A stretch of DNA of 64,000 nt from Pseudisothecium myosuroides (GCA_951799445.1 OX637290.1:25228987-25292986); one strand, 5' to 3'; positions 1-12,560 are shown, counted from the first letter of the stretch. The notes: generated from the letters alone by a model not told the origin. Made by a program: numbers and translations.

Positions 1-280
1 CAGTGTCGCGCCGCAGGCCCGCACTTCTGCGTTCCGCCTCCTCATCGCTTTCGTACTCGTAAACCTTCTCTTTCTCTTTCACCTCCTCGTCTTCTTCCTC
101 TTCTTCCTCTCCGTAAGCACCGAGATTGGACAGCACGCCATCCCTGGGAGAAGCAGGGATCTTAAACTTCTTCCGAATGCCGTTCAATTCGGCGTTCTGT
201 AGATCCTCCTCAGGCTCGCGATCTGGCATAGCTACGGCTTCCACTAGGCCATTGGTATCATCCTCCCTATCCCGCTTCAT
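1..280 (-). CDS. Acidic, charged protein, N-terminal exon (partial)
   Basis: Reading leftward from the ATG at 280-278, the frame stays open for about 93 codons to the window edge, so this is the 5' end of a larger gene. The product starts MKRDREDD, has a short basic stretch (GIRKKFKIP) and a small motif GVLSNLGAYGEE. It then runs into a Glu/Asp/Lys-rich low-complexity tract typical of nuclear proteins. The motif followed by an acidic tail faintly recalls the start of SAP30BP/HCNGP-type transcription and splicing regulators, but this is a weak guess from an N-terminus alone. The leader upstream (281-540) is purine-rich on the gene strand and contains CCCTAA-like words. No membrane segment or catalytic motif is visible. 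Confidence 0.45.
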   Translation of the reverse strand, partial: MKRDREDDTNGLVEAVAMPDREPEEDLQNAELNGIRKKFKIPASPRDGVLSNLGAYGEEEEEEDEEVKEKEKVYEYESDEEAERRSAGLRRDT

Positions 281-2285
281 TGAGAAATCCTAACAGAGGA
301 AGAGGAGGAGAATAAGCCCCGATAAGAACCTCGAAAACAAAGAGAGCGAGTCCCGTGACCACAGAAAGCAACAGAATCACAGCGAAGGAGCTCGCATTGT
401 TCTTTAAAGAGTGCGAGGATATGAACGCCAAAACCCTAAAAAGAGTAGAGAGAGAAGGAGACGAGCCTTGTCCGCAACACAACAGAATCACGGGTTGCAC
501 TTCTACAGTAAGGTAGGAGGCTCTTAAACCGACCATCTAAGGGCTGATCCGCCTTTTTCATGTATTTCCTTGGACGGGAATATTTTTAGCTCATTTTTCA
601 GACATAGAGAAGTTGATGAGGAATCTAACCCAAGTCGTTTCGTATTTTTCCGAGCATTTTTGAATTACTTATGAATTTTCAAACAAGTTGGGTCATAGGT
701 CCCTATTTGTGACCCTAGGTCTTTCATAAATGGTTCACTTGCAATTCTAAATAAAAATGGGGAAAGCAAAGAGAGTGATTGGCTCTTGCAATTAATAAGT
801 CTTTTTTCCTTGGTTCATTCAATGACTATAGTAGTCAATTTCAGAACCAACTCATGTCCATTTCACAAGCATTTATAGGGTCCATTCTTAATGCCCGAAC
901 TGTTCTCGAGCCTTCTACCTTAGAGAGTGCGAGCGCCAAACCCTAAGAAAATCACAGTAGGAGTCTTCTGCAGTCACCGGAAAAATGTCTTCTAAGCGGA
1001 AGGTTGGTATTCAATAAATTTCTACCGTAATTAACTTCATACCACACAAGGTAAGCGAGTCCATTGCAGGCAAAATTATATTAGCGATGTATTGTACATT
1101 TCAAAACTTGAATGTATAGTACATCACTAAAGGTCTCTCCGCATTTGGTGTTAGAGAGTTTTGTTAGGGTCTTAGGATTGAATTTAGACCTACTTCTAGA
1201 CCGGATTCACATTGCAAACATCACCCCTAACACCAAGTGCGAACACATCTTAATACTGTATACTCTTGCCTACAATTGGCTTACTTATTTTAGATATTAG
1301 TAATTAGGGATTTTTTTAAATTATTTTTACGTAGTGCACAAAGCGATGTATAGTAGAGTAGTAAAATATGTATATATGTACATATGCATAGCTACTAGTT
1401 GCACAATTGTTGCAAAAGTTTGCAACAACACTCCCGTTGCATACTTTTGTGTGCATGACATATCACAAGAATGCTCGTCGCGCTATAGGCTTTTCTTATG
1501 AATGTTGGATGAAATAATTGGATGATATTTTTGGGGGATGAAAACATGACAAATTTTGTAACAGGAGTTGTAACACTGCATACTTGTTAATATAGATATA
1601 CATAAACTAGCATGGATGAAACATGCAAAGTGTGGATGAAAATACGTGTATTCATTCCAAAGTGTGTAAAGTCATCCATAGTAGAATAATATTGTCCCTA
1701 GATTAAATATGTAGCAATTGAGTGATTTCATCCATTGAAAATAGAAGAATCTATTGCCCAATATTTCCTCAAAAGAAATTGTACAGCTTTTGAGCAATAA
1801 ATCACCCCTTCAAAAGGCATTGTTGGTAATGCATCACTAAAAAATTAATGCATCACTAATTCATGGTTTTCATTCAAATTTCATATTAAATGGAATTTTA
1901 GTTACTTTGAAAAAGTTTACTGCAACAAAAAAGTTAGAATTTATTGAAACTTTTTGAACTTTTTCTAAAATTAGAATCTTCCATTAAATTAACTTGAAGT
2001 TGTATGAAAGTAGCATCAAGGGCAATATTTGATATATTGAAGGACATATAAACTTCATATGACAATAGAAAGGGGCTTTGTTCCTAATCCTAACGTGATG
2101 TTAAGAATGTTTGTGTCCTTTGGAAGATTTCAAGGACTGTAGGATGGAAAAAAATATTTTTTCATCCAATTTTTTTGGAGGGGAGGTACTTGAATGCATT
2201 TTAAGTGAATTTTACTGAGTATTTTGTCACTATTGTATTATTGATTTTTCAAAAGAAGATGTTGAATCCATAAATCACCTTTGTA
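281..2285. other. Intergenic, AT-rich; one possible tiny first exon
   Basis: No long coding frame is convincing here. At 985-1002 there is ATG plus five codons (MSSKRK) followed by GTTGGT, which could be a short first exon with a splice donor for a plus-strand gene; no continuing exon was recognised. The text at about 910-950 partly repeats the leader of the minus-strand gene at about 405-450 (GTGCGAG, CGCCAAA, CCCTAA), suggesting an old local duplication. An imperfect inverted repeat lies at about 1139-1153 and 1229-1243 (cgcatttggtgttag against ctaacaccaagtgcg). Confidence 0.35.
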
Positions 2286-2404
2286 CACTAGTAGAAAACA
2301 AGCTATAAATGATTGGTCCACAATGACTACAGCAGTCACTTTGCAGTCATTTTGTAGTCAAAAATGACTGCTGCACTCATTCAGGACCCTATTTTCTACT
2401 AGTG
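2286..2404. mobile_element. CACTA-type MITE, 119 bp
   Basis: The two ends are inverted copies of the 13-mer CACTAGTAGAAAA, the terminus typical of plant CACTA (En/Spm) elements. The element is flanked by the trinucleotide GTA on both sides (2283-2285 and 2405-2407), matching the 3-bp target duplication of that superfamily. The interior is itself partly palindromic around repeated agtcatt/tgactgc words. It has no coding capacity. Confidence 0.8.
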
Positions 2405-5400
2405 GTAGTATATTTGGGCCACCGCTTGTTCTATACTCTTGATGTGAATTTTAGCTATAAAAGTGGTATTTTCTGAATTTGTGTCCAACTAATGAAGTGA
2501 ATTTTTTCCATTTTTTTCCTTTTGTTTAAAAAATTAACTGTAGTTTCAAATTTTTATGGCTCATAGTGGACATGTGATTTTATCTCTGAGAAATAAAAAA
2601 AATATAGCCACAAAATGACAGCCAACGTAGTAAAGGATTGTAAGGCCTAAATCTATAGTTATGGACCTATTCTTTCAGAATTAAGCCCTAAAGGACCAAA
2701 GTCCCCTTAGAGGACAAAATAAATTTTGGTTAGACTCATGTAAATATTTGACTTGATTTTTTGAAACTATTTTTGAAGACAGAAAAATACATTAGCTTTA
2801 CGGGAATATAATCTCTATTTCAATCGTGGCCTAGAAGCAAAAGTTATGCCATAGTAAGCTCTCCTTTTAGTTTATTGAGAAACAAAACAAAACCACAAAA
2901 AATTGAAATAGTTTTTTTAAAATTTATTTTTCATAGATTATATTTTAAAAGCTTTGATTCATTCCATTTGGATTAGTAATTTGAAAGTTATGGAGCTTCT
3001 TGTTTTCTAGTCAACCATTGCATTTTTTTTGAGAAAATAATGTATTAGATTCAGTTTTGAACTCAATTTTTAAAATTTTCAAAATAGATAGATTTAGCAA
3101 GGTTCAATTTATTTGCTAGAACAATTCCATCCTAGAACTATCAACTATTTGTTTTTTCTTTCTATCTTGTATCTACTTCTACTTAATTCCTAAGTGCCCA
3201 AGGGCCTTTCCAAGTGTGATTTTCCTATGGAAAAAGAGCATGGGCTTATAGTTATCTCCAATGAAGCAAATAATTTTTTTTCAAAATCTAACTATATAGA
3301 TGTTTAAAGAGCTTGCTTATGAGTATGCTTACCAATTTTGAGTGTGAAATTGCATAGGAGTTGTGAAATTATAAAAAAAATTAGTTGTATCCTATTTTTA
3401 GTATACTTTCCTTCCCAACAATGTTTGAAAAATTTGCATACAAGAGATTTTTGGAATTGGAGGTGACATGAACAACTAAAAATTGTCTTAGCAAACTAAT
3501 ATGCACTTTCAAAAACCTTAAGTTCAAATGAAGATCTATCAAACTCATTATACAATCCACCTTGCAATTGTTGAAATTCAATTTTTTTTTGTTTTTACAC
3601 TTGATAAATAGAATTCGCAAATAACTCCAAATCAACACTTTCATATTTAAATTTTGAATAATGAAAATCATGACAGCTTTTTACTTTTTCTATTTGGGAC
3701 CATTTTCAAAGCAAATGGATAAGTGTAATTTCTTAGATCTCAAAATTAAGTGAAATTGACAAACTTTGCTCAAAGACAAGAATACTAGCATGCATTGTCC
3801 CTGCCTTTTGTCTAAATGATAGAAACTATTCCACAAAGGCACAAGGTACTATGTATTTTATGCCACCTAATCCATTTAGATGTCATGATACCTTCTAATT
3901 GAAGTAGATAGTTTCTAATGTTGTCCCCACCCTTCCCTACCATTGAAGATGTTGCCATAAAATCCATCATTTAGTTAAAGGGCCATAATTTCCAAAATAA
4001 TTAATATTTTTGTATAAGACCCGTTGGTCCCATTGGATATATTCATCACACACCTTTTTCAAGTGGATAATATTAAAAAAAATGAATTCACTATTCCTAG
4101 GGTCACCTTGAAATGGCAACATCTTTTTTGTCACTCTAGGGACTCTTGAAACTAAAGGTGATCTTCAAGGTCACATAAGTTTAGTATATGAACTTATGTT
4201 CTTAGTGATTTTTTCCTTTTTTAGGTGTGAAAGCATAGCAACTTTAGCCCTTGTAAAAATTCAAAAAAAAGTTCATTTTATGCCACCTTCTACAAACACC
4301 AAATACTCCAAGAAGTTCATTCTCAACTTCAACCTTTTATAACTTTTGCAAAGAAACATAGTTTTATTTTCAATGAATATTATGACTACCCCTAGGTATT
4401 GGAGATTAGTAAATATGACAATAAAAAATATGTTGAGATCTTTGATTTCAATGATTGAGTGCTATTTTGTTTAAGTTTTATTTAAAATTACTTGTATTAC
4501 TATTAACTCTAGTGTATTGTTGCAACCCAGGTACCTAATTGAGCGTACTTCATTTTTTGACAGTTTTCGACACTTGTATTTTTTGCTATTGATTTGATGA
4601 GGAATATTTCACATCATTCCATTCAAGGGAGGGCAATATTACTAATTGCTCATGAATGTTATGTGCTCCCAAACATTCAAAACAACTTGAATTGACATGA
4701 AAATTTTATTACAATAACTAGACTTCAAGGGGAACATAATTCAACAAATTATGTTGAAAACGAACATTGGATGAAAGAGATGCAAGCACCTAAAGTTGCA
4801 ACCATCAAAATGTAGTTTGGTGAATTCAAATTGAACCCATGAACTTCAAATGACTTCCGAAAAAACATTACATCTTGGATTGATATGAGAATTTTATCTC
4901 AAAAATAGAAAAGAGAATGTAGATTTTTCAACAAATTTTATTAAATTTAGACATCAAGATACAATAAAAATAGAGTTCATAATATAATATTAGTTATTTG
5001 AGATACTTGTAGCAATAACAACCTCACGTTGCCATTACTGGAAGAAAGAGTGGGTGAGCGCCTCCCACCCTATCTCTCTATCAAACAAACAAAGGATGTC
5101 CATTCCAATTGGAATTTTATTCACCCGCCCAATGTAATTTAATATTTAATATTTTTTTATATCCTAGCCAGCAATAGAAATTATTCCTTTTATAATTATC
5201 CTGCACGGTGCTACACACCTAATTATTGTAACTATATGGCAAACGGCGCTCCGCTACAAGCCTAAACCCTACTTGCTCTGCTACGTAGGGTTTAGGTGCT
5301 ACAATATTATTCTAATATGAGGAGACGGCAAAGTCGCAACTAAAGCTTCCTTAGACAATGACAGGACCTCTTATTAAGACGGAATCAAATGTTGGAATCA

Positions 5401-5424
5401 AACATAGGAATTGTGGTAAAAGTT
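2405..5424. other. AT-rich intergenic DNA
   Basis: About 3 kb of low-complexity AT-rich sequence without a supportable gene. At about 3184 the text TTAATTCCTAAGTGCCCAAG resembles the terminus of the TTAA-flanked element at 23057-23704, so an old relic of that family may be present. At about 5255-5295 a short hairpin is formed by cctaaaccctac and gtagggtttagg. Confidence 0.5.
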
Positions 5425-8400
5425 CTACTCCGAGAGACCAGCAACGTCTGCAGAGAGGCTCCAGAGCTTGGATGCCAGGTCCTCATCATAAGCTTGTGGA
5501 TTTGCAGGCACTAGTACAATTTTGCTGAAGAACACCCCCTTTGAAAGGTACCGAACTGGCCAATCCAATGCAGAAGCCGGGAGTCCCAGAAGCCAAAACA
5601 TGAGCGTCGAATTGGGCCTTGTCACCTGTATCAAGCCCACCCAGCATATATACACGAAGATTTCATCAATGCCTGGAGCCTTTTAAATCTCGGGGAAGTA
5701 GCTCGACGCATTTTTTGTGAGTACAGCACTAGAGATATCGAGTTACTTTGAGATACCCTATGAAGCAATACAGAATTCTTGAAATACATTATAATCATAG
5801 GGTATATTCTTAAAATAATATGTAGTTGAGAGCATAGTTTATAAGAATGTATGGATACCTTGTATTATTCTTAATGGTGTTGTAGAAATGATAATGCCAT
5901 TACAGAAAGAATCACACTATTTTTGTTCACGAGTCATGTAGTCGAAATCTGGAAGCGACTTAATCATGGAGTTACAGATCTTATATTCATATGCATTAAA
6001 TTGCCAATCTTGCAGAAAGCCATATCTGTGCTGAACAAGTGCTACGAATCCGGGAATTTACATACACCAGGTCTCAAGTTTTGGGCCCAGAATCAAACAG
6101 CTTGGAGCTGCCAAACTGAGAAAGTTAAGAAACTCCACGTATGATCTATTGATCAACTGGCAGCTGTTATGAAGGGATTAACGAGTGAGATGGTGTGTAG
6201 ATAGCGTACCCCCCACCACGCAAACCCTCCCCTGGCAAAGAGTCGAAATGGAGTTTTCTCATGGTCAGTTTTCAAAGGAGTGGTGGCGGCATGGTATACC
6301 GGCATTGCTCCGTCCCATGTCGGAGCAAATGCCACCTGCCAATAGTACGAATCACAATGAAGGTCTCGCACCGTTAATAGCCTGTCAATGAGTTTTCTTT
6401 TCTTTTTACGCAAGCACCTAATCTGGAATCCACTTGTTGTCCTGTAATACCAAGAACACTTAGGAGCACCACTTAGCAATCTGGAATTACTTACTAAGTG
6501 CCTGCATTGCCCAAGTTGTTCCAATTATCAAATTGGCGCTAATTCGCACTAAGTTGCAATGAATTTGCATTCGTTTTCCACCAGTTAAATAACCAATGTT
6601 GGACAAGTAAACTAAACATAACTAAACTGATGTGTTGACGTGCTAAATCAGCCCACACCAAGCAAGTAGCAGTAGTTAGCTAACTTAAAAAGCCTAACTC
6701 AGCATTAGCCACCTTGCAAACTTCAGGCACACACAAAAGGTTAATTAACTTCCAAGTAGAGAATGGTCCTTAACACCCCAGTTAAGTAATTGGCGCTAAT
6801 TGATTGGTGCAGGCGGGGCCTAAAATATTTCGTTGCTATGACGCAACGCTGCCATTTAGAGACCCATGACATAAAAATCAAGTGTGGTTTGTGTTATTGG
6901 CCAAGCGAGATCAGATAATAGTTTCGTACCTTCAAAACCCAGGACATAGGTGGCATGCTGAGTATACCTGTCCTCCATAAGTCACTGAAGACGCCCCCTA
7001 TTTCAAACACAATCTTCCGGATTATTCTCTCACCACAAGAACATACTGGGTACACTGTTCTCAATCTTGCATATGCACCAATTGACACCCATACAATCAT
7101 TTGTGAAATGCTCTAACATCAACTTTCAAAATCCTGACTTGTTTAGATCTAGTGGTTTATGGAGTTTATGAATTTTGGACATCAATGTTATTTTGTTTAC
7201 AGGATAAGAAAGTCCAGTTCGTAAACATCAATGCAAAAGAAGCAGACACACCTCACTGGCATCACGAATATCACTGAATTAAGAGGAGAGGTTAAAAGTT
7301 GACCTGGATCCACTGCGAATGCTTCAATCCCTTTCCCTGCAAAAATGCAAATAAAGGCATGAAAAACCGGCAATAGATGAAGGCATTGGGCACACTAGAC
7401 ATGTACAATACAAGCTGATGAAGCTACATCCAGGCAAGTACATTCAGAGATTAAAAGTGATTACAACAATATGCGAAACACCTTCAAATACCTTGCCATC
7501 GCCGTTGCAATTCAAAGGTAAACAGAATGTTTGCAAGCTTGCAATGCGAATAGTCGCCAGCTTTGAAATCTCGCAAGAATTTCTCCTGAGTATCCACGCT
7601 GCAAACAGTAAGTGCTTTTGCTCTCAACCTCCAATGCATCCTCACTCTGAGAAAAATATATTAAAAAATCACAAAACTTCACATTTAAGAATCCCAAAGA
7701 AATGCTCGACTACTTAAGCAGAAGGGAGAAGTATTGTACCGGATCTGGGAATTTCAACTCTCGACTCATTATGGAGCTCACGTTCACCACCTTTTCAATC
7801 ACCAATCTTAATGTCAGACTCCTATATCAAAGAAACTAAACCCACAAGGAAAATGGTATCATTCTTGCACCTCAGTCAAATCCAACTGGAGTGAGTTAAT
7901 TCGTCATCTTACAATGAACAACAAAATAACGCAGTTAAAAAAAGCAACAAAGGTATTTTTCAAGGAAGTTGAGATGTACCCTTGAAGGTGCACCTGCCAC
8001 CAAGCTGTCTTCCAGTAGACGAGTCAAAAGATAAGGACCCAAGTGATTAACCTGCGGCACTAGCCAAACCACTACTTAAGTCCATATTGATCCTCTCATT
8101 TTAATGAGCTCAGATGAATCCTAACATTTGTGGATAGCATCTCGTAGGTTAGATACATTCTAATAGAGAAACCGGGTTGACAATCAGTGACAAATTAAAA
8201 GTAGGATTCTTCATCATTAGTCATTGCCTTTCCAAAGTTGCATCATGGAGACCCTTGTTGCGTAGAATCCACTCAACAGTACCACCATTAGACAATTCAT
8301 GATGAACGTACTAAGTCTCTGAACATGAAGATTGAAATATGGTTATCTTTATATGCTCTTCCTTGACGCACTCAATCACCGTTGTCTAAACCTGAATGCT

Positions 8401-10120
8401 TTGGAAGCTTTAGCCAGGAATAGGTCAAAGAAAATTTGCCAAGGGAACACCAAAATTGTCAAAAGGAAACTCTTACAGAATACATTCCGACCTTCAGTTC
8501 CCAATCAGACATTGATGAATTAAACCATGATAGCACAAGTATGATTAGTACCTGAGCACTTCCACCGACACCTTCAGCTGTGTACCAGGGACTTTCAGAA
8601 AAAACGCCAGCATTGTTAATCTACAGTTCAGAGGAGCAAATCAATCACTAATAAAATTGGACCACAAAATGCAGAGAAGCAACACTATCCAAAAAGATGC
8701 AGAACCTTGAAATATACACTCCAATTAAACCCAATCGCAAACCCAATCGCAAGGGTCAAGGAGCTTACCAGGAGCTTCAGAGGTAGGTTTCGAGACTTGA
8801 AGTCAGTTGCACACTTTCGCACAGATTCTAAGGTCCCCAAATCCAGTAACAAGACTTCCACATCGGCTCCTGGACAAGCCTGCAAAAACTCAATGAATGC
8901 CAGAGCCTCGTTTAATCAACACAAAGAAGCGGGGCATACATCGAGTGTCTCTATTCTTGAAAACCAGTTAAGCTAGCCATAAGAGCAAAGGCCTGAACCA
9001 CCACGCTAAAATCTCTAATTAGTGTCATACGGTATAATTATGGTGTCATGTACACAACTTTAAAAGTGATACTAACTGTAACTATTTTTACAAACAATGT
9101 CGTTCAAATCCAGTTTTTTTATTATTGGTAGTTTTTGCAACAGTAGTAAAAATTATTAATCTAAACTAATAAAATACTTGACAAAAATATTGACATTTAT
9201 GATACTTAACATTTAGTGTCAATGACGCTAAATATCGTTATTTGTTTAGTAGGTACTCCATAAGCTCAAAACTTATTCAATGGTACTCAGAAAGACACCT
9301 AAGTAGTACGCTTAGTAGCTCGCTAATCACGAACATACTAAGGTATGTTTGCAATCGATGTTATGAGTGATTTTATCAAAGTTAGTCAATTCCAAAGGTA
9401 GAACTGATTTCATTCCCACTCTCGCTAACACCACTGGGAACACCAACCGTAAACATACCTTAATTCATAGTGATACACTTGTAACATTCTCTTTCTGTAC
9501 TATATTTTAAAAAACAACACGATGGCAACGAGGGATCGAACACAACGTCGTACTCACCTCACGAATGTAAGACGCAGCTGCATGGCCTCGGTCAGCGCTG
9601 CGACATGCCATGAACACTTTCATGCCATCTTTGGCAAGCAAAAGAGCGGTCTCTCTGTCGCAAAAATCCAACAATCACGGAATCTGAAAACAATTTCCAG
9701 CAATGGAACCCTCAAACAGGCAAAAAATTCCCAAACAATTAGACACAAAGATTCAATTGACAGTTTCTCTCACAAGCCTTCGCACTCACCAACGATTCCC
9801 TCCCGTAGTACCTGAGAATCTCATCAACGTCAACAATACAAACTACTAAACCTACTCCGGCCAATCTCAACTTCCAAGTCAAAATTTGTGAATGAATCAT
9901 CAGAAAATTAAATTCACCAAACCCACCATTTGAAACCCGTTCGAAGGGTTTCAGGGAATCTCATCTCGCTCAATCCCTCACGGGTGAACCATCTCACGAA
10001 ATTCTAGAGCATTGTGATGATTTTTGCAACGAAGTGGAAGCACAAGTGTGTTAATTACCTTCCGATTCCGGTGTTGGATCCCGTGATAATGGCCACCTGC
10101 TTCGGCTCTTTGGAGTCCAT
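5425..10120 (-). CDS. Short-chain dehydrogenase/reductase (DHRS/retinol dehydrogenase-like), 10 exons
   Basis: NAD(P)-dependent oxidoreductase of the classical SDR fold; the substrate cannot be read from sequence. Exons (minus strand, 5' to 3'): 10120-10059, 9654-9558, 8879-8769, 8620-8552, 8051-7980, 7790-7740, 7585-7492, 7336-7304, 6997-6930 and 5625-5425. All junctions are GT-AG and the first nine keep phase. Motifs by approximate residue: cofactor loop TGSNTGIG (13-20), LLLDL (acidic residue near the adenine), NNAG (92-95), the NHLG helix motif, VNVSS with the catalytic Ser (139-143), and YSHCK with catalytic Tyr166 and Lys170, then DPGGV. The total is about 285 residues, slightly short for the family. 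The last exon carries a family-like tail (AYDEDLASKLW) but its first part is atypical, so an exon between 5626 and 6929 may have been missed. The start ATG sits just before the cofactor loop, so no transit peptide is seen. Confidence 0.78.
9339..9462. repeat. Small TIR repeat (MITE-like) in intron 2 of the SDR gene
   Basis: The inverted termini share TAAGGTATGTTT and then diverge (about 16 of 23 positions match). It is 124 bp, has no coding content and lies wholly inside intron 2 (8880-9557). The target duplication is unclear because the left flank itself contains aacatac. Confidence 0.45.
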
Positions 10121-10580
10121 CGCCACCAAATTCAAGCTCAGAAATCTTAACAAATTCCTGTTGCAATCCTCAACTCTAGAAATTCATGGGGAGCAGGTTG
10201 GAGCTAGCCGCGCGGGCCGCTCCCAACATTGCATGAAGCTCCAATGATTCTCCTCCATCGAAGCTAGCTGATCCCTGCAGCTAGCACCTCTGCAGAAGTT
10301 CCGACTCCAGGAGCCAAGATGGACTGGCCGTAATTGCAAAGCAGAGCAAGTTATCAAAAATAATCGCCGGTTAGGACCTACCGAGCCGCCGGCGGCTAGG
10401 TTGGTACAGAAACCGAGGATTATTCTTGTTGGCTTGGCTACTTTGCAATTACCGTACATAATGTCAATGTAGGAGATTTGAGCTGTTTGACTTTTTTGAT
10501 TTCTTAACCAACCAAAACATGCCACCAAGGCAAAAGTCTCTTACATTTAGATTATGTTAGGTGAATCTGCACTCATTAAG
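10121..10580. other. Upstream region of the SDR gene
   Basis: This should hold the leader and promoter of the minus-strand reductase. A loose inverted repeat (gtaattgcaaag at about 10331 and its complement ctttgcaattac at about 10441) encloses a GC-rich palindrome (gccgccggcggc). No reliable TATA box or other gene was identified. Confidence 0.35.
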
Positions 10581-10813
10581 TTAACCCTTGAACACAGGGC
10601 TGGTGACCGTGGAAATCATCTCTTTTGGCACTATATGACATTTTCTTCTTTGAAAAAACCAATAGTGTTCAGTGAAAGTCAAACTATTGTTCATGATCTC
10701 CCCTTTCCACACAAAATTCCAAGGATGAATAGTTGCACTTCTCTCCTACATAAAAGGATTCTCAAGCATTCATCGACAACAAAATGGCCATCGCATTGTC
10801 CTTTATGGGTTAA
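10581..10813 (+). mobile_element. TTAA-flanked MITE, copy 1 (piggyBac-like ends)
   Basis: It begins TTAA-CCCTTGAA and ends ATGGG-TTAA. The interior (aaactattgttcatgatctc, then ttccacacaaaattc and ggatgaatagttgcac) is shared with the reverse complement of 10950-11178 and, more weakly, with 17388-17611. TTAA flanks plus a terminal CCC/GGG are the hallmark of piggyBac-type insertion. No coding capacity. Confidence 0.65.
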
Positions 10814-10949
10814 TACCGGTTGATAGTAGCAGAGATTTCTCTAAGATTTCACTCACTCCCAAACCAATGAAATTTCTACTTCATACTGACCCTGTTGAAA
10901 ATTTGCATAAGGTCAGCAATGAGCGTTGTCAGTCTTAATCTGCCTCTCC

Positions 10950-11178
10950 TTAACCCTTGAATGCCGCGACGGACATTTTGTGTCCTATGGATGACAAGGA
11001 ATCAAACTGTATAGACAGAAGCGCAACTATTCATCCTCGAAATTTGTTGTGGAAAGGGAAGATCTTCTACAGTAGTTTGACTTCCAATGAGTGCTTTTGC
11101 AATTTTGGAGGCTAATATTTCACACAATAATAGAAAAGGATGATTTCAAGGGTCATCCCTTCGGCATTTAAGGGTTAA
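10950..11178 (-). mobile_element. TTAA-flanked MITE, copy 2, inverted relative to copy 1
   Basis: The ends TTAACCCTTGAATGCC and GGCATTTAAGGGTTAA are inverted with one mismatch over 16 bases. The reverse complement of the interior aligns with 10581-10813, so the two copies face each other across a 136-bp spacer and form a large imperfect inverted repeat. The four-base TTAA at both ends fits a piggyBac-like target site. Confidence 0.72.
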
Positions 11179-11615
11179 CCAATTGAAACAAGCCACAACA
11201 GCAAAACTCTCTTGCATTGACATTGTGAATAGAGAGTAAGGCCAATGAATGCAGTATTAATCATTGGAGCTTCATCACTGCATTTGGGTTTCTGCAGCTT
11301 GGGATATATATTGATACCAGTGGAGCATCCAATCTTTACATGAGATATACATGAGTGAAATTCGATCAAGTTGCAATGAACGGGGAGTACCGGCATTTAG
11401 TTACGACCTAGCCGATTGAATTTGAGAATTTCCGAATGAAATAGAGAAGTCTAGGCTAAGGTTCCGGATGAAAAAAAAAAGTTTAGGAAATGGGCCGGTT
11501 AGAAAAATTATGTCTAGGCATTTTGCCGTCTACCCTTAGAGTAAGTAGGAAAATTACCTATTAGAATTTTTTTTTGTAGGCGGGCAGCCGACCAATTTTA
11601 TACTTTGTAGGAAAT

Positions 11616-11688
11616 TTTTTTAATACTATGCATAGTATTCTATGCATAGATTCATACTTCATAGAATACTATGCATAGTATTAAAAAA
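11616..11688. repeat. Perfect 29-bp inverted repeat (hairpin) in the hAT left end
   Basis: Arms 11616-11644 and 11660-11688 are exact complements separated by 15 bases. Each arm contains the self-complementary core AATACTATGCATAGTATT, so the DNA could form one long hairpin or two small cruciforms. It lies in the non-coding subterminal part of the hAT element. Confidence 0.85.
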
Positions 11689-12298
11689 CTAATTTGTACT
11701 TGTCTTAGACTCTAAGACTGTGTATTACTGACAAGACACTAAGACTGTGTATTACTGTAACTTTCACTCTGTATATGTATTACTGTCACCTGACTGCCGT
11801 CACCTTTTGTTACTACTGAGTACTGACTACTCACTTACTCAGTGTTGAACTATTGATCAGCTCATCAGCTGATGAACGTTGAGGAATGGGGATTAGTGTT
11901 GGGCCATTTGGGCCGTTGATCGCTCTTGAAGAAATTATCTCCACCGTTGATTTCAGGGTGTGAGTGTGCGTCTGAGAGTCTGAGACTCTGAGCTTGTCAC
12001 TTTCGACTTTTGAATTTCGAGTTGAATTTTGCTGTCCCGCTCCTGCAGTCCTGCTCTCGCGGTCCCGCCATCGCCGCCTTCTCTGATTTTCGAGTTCTCA
12101 CTTCGTGCTGAATTTTGAGTTTTGTTGTCACGCTCGGCCGCTCCTGCTCCCGCCATCGCCACCTTCACTGATCGTGCACGTCGTCACTTTCTATTTCTGA
12201 TTTTTCACTTGGCACGTCCCGCCTCCACCATCGCCGCCTCGCGCTGCTGTCGCACCAACCTCGATCACCTCGATCACCGCACCGTCGCTGATTTCTTG

Positions 12299-12560
12299 CT
12301 GGCGCCGCCTTGCTCGGTCAGAGGAGCTGGAGCGCAACGCATCGATCGTCGATTCCCTGCTGGCGCCGCCTTGCTCGGTCGGAGGCTCGGAGGAGTTGGA
12401 ACGCAACTGCATCACCGATTCCCTGCTGTTGCGCTGCTGGAGCCGCCTTGCTCGATCGGAGGCTCGGAGGAGTTGGAGCGCAACTGCATCGCCGATTCCC
12501 CGATTCCCTGCTGTCGCGCTGCTGAAGCCGCCTTGCTCGATCGGAGGCTCGGATCGGAGG
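12299..12560 (+). repeat. GC-rich tandem repeats in the hAT leader
   Basis: About four diverged units of roughly 60-80 bp share gccgccttgctcg, ggaggctcggaggagttgg, gcgcaactgcatc and gattccctgctg. The block is far more GC-rich than its surroundings. Open frames across it in several phases are low-complexity Arg/Ala-rich and vary with frame, so I treat it as promoter or leader sequence, not protein. Confidence 0.7.

Noticed and set aside
6153..6524. 123-codon minus-strand frame in the last SDR intron
   Set aside because: No recognisable domain and no fit to the SDR reading; the overlapping plus-strand frame is equally open.
6531..6803. Direct repeat attggcgctaatt
   Set aside because: 13 bases, AT-rich, two copies only; could be chance and no boundary structure was seen.
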